Positions 57,994 to 64,000 of a stretch of DNA of 64,000 nt are shown piece by piece. The position numbers and the translations under genes are program-made. The notes under the pieces are model-generated. The model was not told where the DNA came from. It searched no databases and saw only the letters and a list, made by a program, of their open reading frames with translations. This DNA comes from Paramarasmius palmivorus (Eukaryota; Basidiomycota; Agaricomycetes; Agaricales; Marasmiaceae), in assembly GCA_037176845.1 (NCBI GenBank), contig JAYKXP010000181.1:1-64000 (forward strand), given 5' to 3'. Each line of letters begins with the position of its first letter. Positions within the stretch are counted from its first letter, which is position 1.

Positions 57994-60020
57994 CTACTCG
58001 GCGGTAGATATGGCATTGACAGGTGTGGTACCTTCTCCTTGAATTACTTGAGTGGCGGCGGCGGCGGCAGCAGCAGCGAGTGCCTCCAAATTGACGTCGG
58101 GCATATCGTCCGCTTCGACATCGAGCAAAAATGACTTGCTGCTTTGATTCCTTCAAGACTGGTTCAGTAACCAAATTATAACATTAAACAGGTACGCACA
58201 AGATGAGATTGAAAAGGTTAGTCTCATACTGTTCAGCCCACAGGCCAGCGCCCTGTGCAATCTTGTTGTATGAGCTAAGGTGAAACAAGTACCTGGAAAA
58301 TGGGCGTTAGCTTGCTTCAGGATTACTGTCAACATGTATACCGTTCACGCGCTGAGTCATTGAAGTCTGCTTTCTTATGTGTCCCTTGTGAGTATTCGGA
58401 AATTGCATGTTCGACCTTGTGACAATTAAATTCAGAAGTAAAATCGTCACCATTAGAACTTACCACTGTTGCAACTAGCGCAATAGTAGGAGCTCCTACT
58501 CGGCGCTTCTTCAGAAGGTCCTGGAATGCCAGTACATTGGCGCCCCCTTTCGTCATGAAGAACTCGAGACGAATAATGCTGTGAAAAATGTTGGCGCCAT
58601 ACGGAAGCATGGGGTTGAAGGTAGAAGTCTAAAAGAGAAATGTCATTTCTATGATCAACCAATCAGATTTGAGACCTTACCTTCACGTCAACTTCGCCGT
58701 ACTTGAAGTTTCCCTGACGAAGAAGCCACTGGACCTTTTCCTCGACCTCAGATGGCGCCATCTTGCCAGGGATGCCGTATTGACCAGGTACCTCTGAGCG
58801 TGCTTTAGTCATCAAAGAATGAAGGAGACCGCCTCGACCATATTTAGTCTGAAAGGATATGAGAACCAAAGACGGCAAGACAGATATCGTACGCACATAG
58901 GTGACTGCAAGCCGAGATGTGTCAAGGCTTGTAACAATACGCTGAAGTGCTGCTTGCAGTTCTGCTGCATGGGCTGGATCAGCAGATGCAACAGCAGCCT
59001 TCATTGCCTCAACAGCTTGCCCATCAAGGTCAGCTGAGAATGCATCATTGACTGCTACAGCACGGCGCTCCTCCCGCTTGGACCGTTCAACCAGTTGCCG
59101 AGAACGTGGGGTGAAATCCCGAGTGGTCACCTTGTAGACACCACCTCGGCGGCCAATACGACGAGGATTATGAACAGGTGTGGATCGTGGTGACAGGGAA
59201 TAGCGAGTGCGCAGGCGGGTATGTTCGAGGGCAGTACGAACAGAAGACCGTAGTGGTGTATGTGGCTGCTGAGGTGAATGTTCGGCATTGATCTGGATAA
59301 CATTTCAATATAGCACCACGACTGAAAGAATGATAATACATACACCATTGTCTAAGGCAAAGCTCATGCTTGCACCTCCTGTGTTATCATCTTCGTCTTC
59401 ATGGCGAAAATGCCATGTGCCAGACCCAGAACAACCATCGTCATCCCCATCGCTAAAAGTGCCTTGCTGACCGTGATTGTCTTCAAAGTTGTGAAGGTCA
59501 TCTGGCATCTGAGTATCTGTGGGAACAGTAGTAAGTTAGTTGAATATACAAGTATACCAAAATGAATTCAATACCTATTTCATCGAAGGCACGATGTGAA
59601 ATCCCCGTGAAAACATCATCAAAAGCTTCATAATCGTCCTCGGGCTCTCCAGTTTGACGCAGAGGATGACGTCTCTGAGCATGAGCAGGCCGAGGCTCAT
59701 CGTCATCAGATGACTCTTGAGCACGGATTGCGGCTGCATTAGCACGAATTTCTATGTTGGTGTTCAATGAAAAGAAATAGGCTACAATCAAAGCACATAC
59801 CTTCCTGAAGACGAACATCTTCTTCACGTCGTCTCTGCAGCTGAATTGCCCTCAGCTCACTTATCTCCCTGTTGCTCAATGGCCGCTCAACAGATGATGC
59901 TGGTCGGTTCTGGCTGGAGGTGCCCCTTGACCGTGAAGTCTGTGTGCGTGACCGCTGAGCATCCAGGGCCTGTTGGCGCTCTGTAGGTCTGCGTGAGCGT
60001 TGGGGACGTTCAGGAGCCAT
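57994..60020 (-). CDS. DUF6532-type protein of the Plavaka element
   Basis: A minus-strand gene from ATG 60020 to TAG 57994-57996 with about eight introns, phases consistent (for example AATGGT then GTATGT at about 59342). The N-terminus is basic and disordered (PQRSRRPTERQQALDAQRSR), then acidic (AIRAQESSDDDEPRPAH, FSDGDDDGCSGSG). A helical region reads LQAALQRIVTSLDTSRLAVT. The C-terminal domain includes YGVRG-type GRGGLLHSLMTKAR, FHSIIRLEFFMTKGG, PTIALVATVVEHAISEYSQG and ARERYLFHLSSYNKIA. This is the pattern of the agaricomycete DUF6532 domain, function unknown. The tail is Ala-rich. It is transcribed divergently from the transposase, as element cargo or accessory. Confidence 0.75.
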
Positions 60021-60307
60021 TGGAAGGAAAGAATTAAAAGGAGTGTGATAGAAAAGAACAAGTGGAAAGGGAAGGAATGGAGAGAAACGGCATGGCGGGC
60101 TACCCTTTATCTTGTCTAGTGACACACGGCCCTGTTGGAGCTGCCATGGAACACAACAATTGGGGAATTGCAAGCGAAGAAGCTGTACAACAAGCCTAAA
60201 ACAAGCTTAAACTTCGCCAAGAACAAGATATCGAACATACCGCAAGTTGGGGTGCAAAAACCAAATATATTGTCAAAAGGAGTGACTATATTCTGTGGGC
60301 AGAGCTT

Positions 60308-60993
60308 CTACATCAACTTATAGGTAGCAGCTTTGTCAATGCGCTTCCTGAGCTCAGCCTGAGCACGAGCGATCTGAATCTTGCGACCCGTCTCGTCCCT
60401 GAGCCTTCGCCTCGCGTCCATGGCCTCCAAACGTAACTTCTCCATCTCAATTTGAGCTTCAAGCAGTTCCACTTTGATGGAGAGCTCAGTGTCCCTAGTT
60501 TGCTCCAACAAGCGCGTGATCTCCTTGAAAACTTCCAGCCGTTTGAGATGAAACAGTATGTTCGACTCATCAGGTCGGGTAAGGAATGAGAAACGGGAGT
60601 CCTGTCCAATTTCAGGTGTAAGCGTCAAGCAAAGGTATGGAATCTGTTACTGCTACCTCTGGATTTCCAATTCTAATATCCAGATATGTGTCAAGGATGG
60701 AGGTAAGTGCCTTATCCGTCATGGCGCTATCTGAAGACGCTCCCTATAACAAAAAGTCAGGGGCAATAAACTGCGTTGTGGAAAACTGAAAGACGTACAA
60801 TGAGTGGTTCAGGAACTGCACGCTCAGCGCTCTCCTCGCGGATGCATGACTCTTCCGGAAGACTGTAAATTGCGTAGAGGGTCTCATCGGTAAAGCGCTC
60901 ACGATCCGCATTGGAATCCTGGTCTTCCAGAGGTGAACTGAAACGCTGGGATGTGACAAAAGGACTTCCAGGCGGGGATTCTGTGTTGGCCAT
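60308..60993 (-). CDS. Small coiled-coil protein of the Plavaka element
   Basis: A minus-strand gene from ATG 60993 (MANTESPPGSPF) to TAG 60308-60310 with two introns (near 60800-60745 and 60665-60601), about 190 aa. The N-terminus is Ser/Glu-rich. After the introns comes SRFSFLTRPDESNILFHLKR, then a strongly helical, charged segment (LEAQIEMEKLRLEAMDARRR) likely to form a coiled coil. The frame is open upstream to 61341 with a hydrophobic start, but the downstream ATG gives a more typical protein. No family recognised. Confidence 0.6.
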
Positions 60994-61522
60994 GGTGTTC
61001 GGATGAAGTTTCGAAAAGACTGTCGGTTCGGAATGAGTGAAGTGGTGGTTAGAATGTAAGTTGTAACGTTGTGTCTTTTGATGTTTCATGTTAGCGATAC
61101 TTACTGAGATCCCATGGTCCTTGGAGAAATCAAAATGGACCTGCAAGTGGAGTGATAGAAATGGAGTTCGGTGAGAGTCGAAAGGAAAGGATTTCGGATG
61201 ACATAATCCTTCTCCTTTCCATTTACCAGCTGTACCAGCAAATACCAACAGCATGTTCAACAGACAAATCAGCACAAGCGCAATGTTTATCGTTGGTATT
61301 AAGGAGAGGTCACTCAATAGGATGATAAAAGTGGTGCGCAATCACATATTTCGCCGGTAATTTGATTCTGATCTTCCTGCTAAAGGCTTAGACTCCTCGC
61401 TACTACTCAATACTCAGGGCTCAGGGATATCAGGATTGTACTGCACTATGTACACAAGAATTAATCGTTTTCTTGGCCCACATCCATAGCTCCAACTCTC
61501 TGTACACGTCCAGTCCATTCCC
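60994..61522. other. Divergent promoter region of the Plavaka element
   Basis: About 530 bp between the coiled-coil gene (minus) and the transposase (plus), presumably a shared regulatory region. Nothing else is evident. Confidence 0.4.
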
Positions 61523-64000
61523 ATGAATTCTGGCGCAGATTTCATATGCCCTGCTCAATGCGGCAGATTCTTTCAGTCGAAGAAAGGCCTTTCAATGCAT
61601 CTCTCTCAAGCCAGATCCTGCCAGTGGTATAGGTCCTTCGAGAAAAGCACCAATTTTGACCTCTTGCACCAACCAGTTCAGATCGAAGACTTGTACAATG
61701 GCCAGCTCCCAATTGAGGATATACAACAAGCAGCTCAACAATCGTACGCCGCCGAAGAAGACAATGATATATTTCATTTTGTTCGTGCTATCCCACCTGT
61801 TGAGGACGTTGAGATTGGTGAAGCGGGGCCAGGTCCTTCAACTAGTGCGAACCAGAGCCGTCTTCTTGGGCAGCACCTTGGCGCTACGCGGCGTATCCTG
61901 GATGAATACGATGATAGGCGTATCGAGGTTGAGGACTTAGAAGCGGGACTTGTGATTCGGATGGATGAGTCACTGCATGAGAAGTGGAGACGGAATCACA
62001 CAGCGGACAGCTTGGCTGATGATCCCATGGATGGTGGTGGCTCCGCAGGCAGCAATGATTATGGGCCATTTGCATCGCAGATTGACTGGGAAGTAGCGAG
62101 GTGGGCAGTCAAAGACAATATCGGACATAATTCGTTGGATCGTCTTCTTGCAATACCTGGGGTGAGCGGCATTCACCCAATCTCCTCTTCCTCCACTCAC
62201 TGTTAATACCTCAGGTAGTCGAGAAGCTTGGTCTCTCTTACAAGAATGTCTATGGACTGCATAAAGCTGTGGATTCTGTTCCACCACGGGCAGGAAAGTG
62301 GAAAATTCGCCGCCTGAACTTTCGGGACCGACCAGGCGAAGAGTTTATTCTACGCTACCGCAACCCTCTCGATGCTATTCAGAGCTTATGGGGCGATCCA
62401 CATTTGTCTCAACATCTGGTCTATCGTCCAAAGACCGTCTTCGAAAATGCGTCAAAGGAGCGAAGGATATACTCGGAGATGTGGACCGGTAAATTGTGGG
62501 CACTTTTACAGGTATGTTTCAATTGCATCTACTCCTCTTTTTCGTTGCCGACAGCAAGTACAGAGCCGTCTTCCAAAGGGTGCAACATTAGCACCTGTCA
62601 TCATTGCAACCGACAAAACACAACTCACCCAATTTTCTGGCAGCAAGCAAGCCTATCCCGTATACCTCACTCTCGGAAACATTCCAAAAGCTTTGCGAAG
62701 GAAACCGTCCCAACGTGCCTGCATTCTTATCGGCTACCTTCCTGTTGACAAGATCAGCAAAGGCAACCTTTCTGGCCGTGAACACAGTGCACGATACCAA
62801 CGGCTCCTTCATGAAGCCATGCGCTACCTCCTCAGCCCCCTCGTCAATGCTGGAAGGTCCGGCGTCGAAATGGTCAGTGCCGATGGTGTCATTCGTCGCG
62901 TTCACCCCATTCTTACAAGCTACATCGCCGACTTCCCGGAACAATGCCTGGTAACATGCAGCAAGTATGGTGTCTGCCCAAAGTGCCAAGTCACTGCAAG
63001 CGAGTTGGCAAATCCTACTCCTCACCCCCGCCGAACTGAGGCTTGGACTCAGTCTGTCATGCAGTCAGCCCGACAGCATGCCACGCCTACACGCTATTTC
63101 GAAGCCTGCATGGAACATGAGGTCTCGGGCTACGTGTACGACCCTTTTTGGAAGGACCTTCCCTATTCCGATATCCACTTCAGTATCATGCCCGACATCC
63201 TACATCAACTTTATCAGGGGGTTCTACGCCATCTTATCAACTGGTGCCAGACAATCCTGCACAAGGATGAACTGGATAGACGCATTCGTTGCCTTCCGGA
63301 ATCCTACGGAGTTAGGCATTTCAAGAACGGCATTTCTTCGCTCTCCCAGATTAGCGGCATGGAAAGGAAGAACATGGGGAAGATTTTACTTGGGTGCCTT
63401 ATTGGCTCGACAATGCCCAAGCAAGCAATATCTGCGTGCCGAGCCATTCTGGATTTCATCTACATGGCACAGTTTTCGGCACATGACGACTCTACACTCG
63501 AAGACATGGCCGAATCACTTCAGGAATGGAATCGGAACAAGGAATGTTTCATCCAGATGAAGGTTCATGACGACCTCAATATCCCGAAATTTCACTCCCT
63601 TCAGCACTACATCGAAACCATCCGATTTTGCGGAACACCTGATAACTTCAACACGGAGATGTTTGAACGGCTACACATTGACTTTGCAAAGAAGGGCTGG
63701 CGAGCGTCGAATAAACGCGACGAGTTTCCACAGATGACACAATGGTTGACAAGGCAGGAGAATGTGGAGACGTTGGAGCGGCAATTCGAGTTTCTGAAAA
63801 CTGGTTAGTATCGTTCAAGTCTCATGCTGAGTCTATGACGCTGAGCACTCACAGATAAAGGGGAACATGATCCGCCATCGTTATCACAACCCATTGAACG
63901 TTCACTCAAAGCATCACAAACCATCTTTCTACCAAAGACACCATCAGCTCCAAATAAACGGCTTGATCACATCGAAACCACGCATCGGGTACCTCACTTT
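61523..64000 (+). CDS. Plavaka transposase, 3' end outside the window
   Basis: Exon 1 runs from ATG 61523 to about 62162. An N-terminal zinc-finger-like motif (CPAQCGRFFQSKKGLSMHLS, then a Cys) is followed by an acidic linker and WEVARWAVKDNIGHNSLDRL. Introns near 62163-62214 and 62512-62555 keep the frame. The Plavaka core then reads IYSEMWTGKLWALLQ, APVIIATDKTQLTQFSGSKQ, YPVYLTLGNIPKALRR, HPILTSYIADFPEQCLVTC, CPKC, IHFSIMPDILHQLYQGVLRH, SGMERKNMGKI and HSLQHYIETIRFCGTPDNFN. A third intron starts at about 63805, after which the frame stays open to 64000. The conserved Asp residues in ATDK and MPDILHQ are candidate catalytic residues. I see no lesion in the visible part. Confidence 0.85.

Larger units (their letters stand above)
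57450..64000. mobile_element. Plavaka (CACTA-like) transposon, incomplete at the right edge
   Basis: Array homology stops near 57.44 kb. The region that follows holds a CCCTCTACCCGGGCTAGAGAGGG inverted-repeat-like motif near 57510 and several CAAGTTGAC/GTTGACTTCAAG motifs to about 57.64 kb. It then encodes two minus-strand accessory genes and a plus-strand Plavaka transposase that runs past 64000. The exact left end and the inverted repeat cannot be fixed because the right end is outside the window. Confidence 0.6.

Noticed and set aside
60994..61341. N-terminal extension of the coiled-coil gene to an ATG at 61341
   Set aside because: The extension is an unrelated hydrophobic stretch lying in the divergent promoter region. 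The ATG at 60993 starts a typical protein.

Overview
The window looks like nuclear DNA of an agaricomycete (mushroom-forming basidiomycete). The reasons are many 44-60 nt GT...AG introns, an agaricomycete membrane-protein family, a DUF6532 gene, and transposon types typical of this class (KDZ with CxC5/CxC6-like cysteine clusters, Plavaka, a Mutator-like element with cargo). I saw no tRNA, rRNA or CRISPR. All exon models were read by eye from reading frame and splice signals.

Layout. 0.6-2.6 kb holds a Ser/Gly/charged-residue-rich hypothetical gene with a probable frameshift. 4.2-5.5 kb holds a decayed or unresolved gene. 6.4-8.1 kb holds M1, the most divergent of five paralogous multi-pass membrane proteins (M1-M5). 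10.3-11.5 kb encodes a secreted, single-pass Ser/Thr-rich protein.

From 12.5 to 57.4 kb the locus is a tandem array of about five related units. Each unit is ordered A (decayed unknown gene), M (membrane-protein gene), B and C (conserved non-coding). U1 (12.5-13.7) has lost M. U2 (13.7-19.4) carries M2. U3 (19.4-24.2, continuing 38.9-39.7) carries M3, broken by a 4-bp deletion. U4 (39.7-44.4, continuing 50.9-51.5) carries M4. U5 (51.5-57.4) carries M5. Two units are split by transposons whose removal rejoins the unit.

Transposon 1 (24164-38887, 14,724 bp) has 40-bp terminal inverted repeats and an exact 9-bp target duplication. It encodes a MULE-like transposase. Its cargo is a candidate Fe(II)/2-oxoglutarate dioxygenase (HxD...H, possibly TET/JBP-like), a JmjC-type dioxygenase, an RNase H1 N-terminal (viroplasmin-like) protein and an unknown protein. 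This pairing of two probable dioxygenases on one large DNA transposon is the most interesting item here.

Transposon 2 (44376-50942) is a KDZ element with an 8-bp target duplication. Its CxC5/CxC6 transposase-type protein has one in-frame stop, and it carries two companion genes. Transposon 3 starts near 57.45 kb and runs off the right edge. It holds a DUF6532 gene, a coiled-coil gene and a Plavaka transposase.
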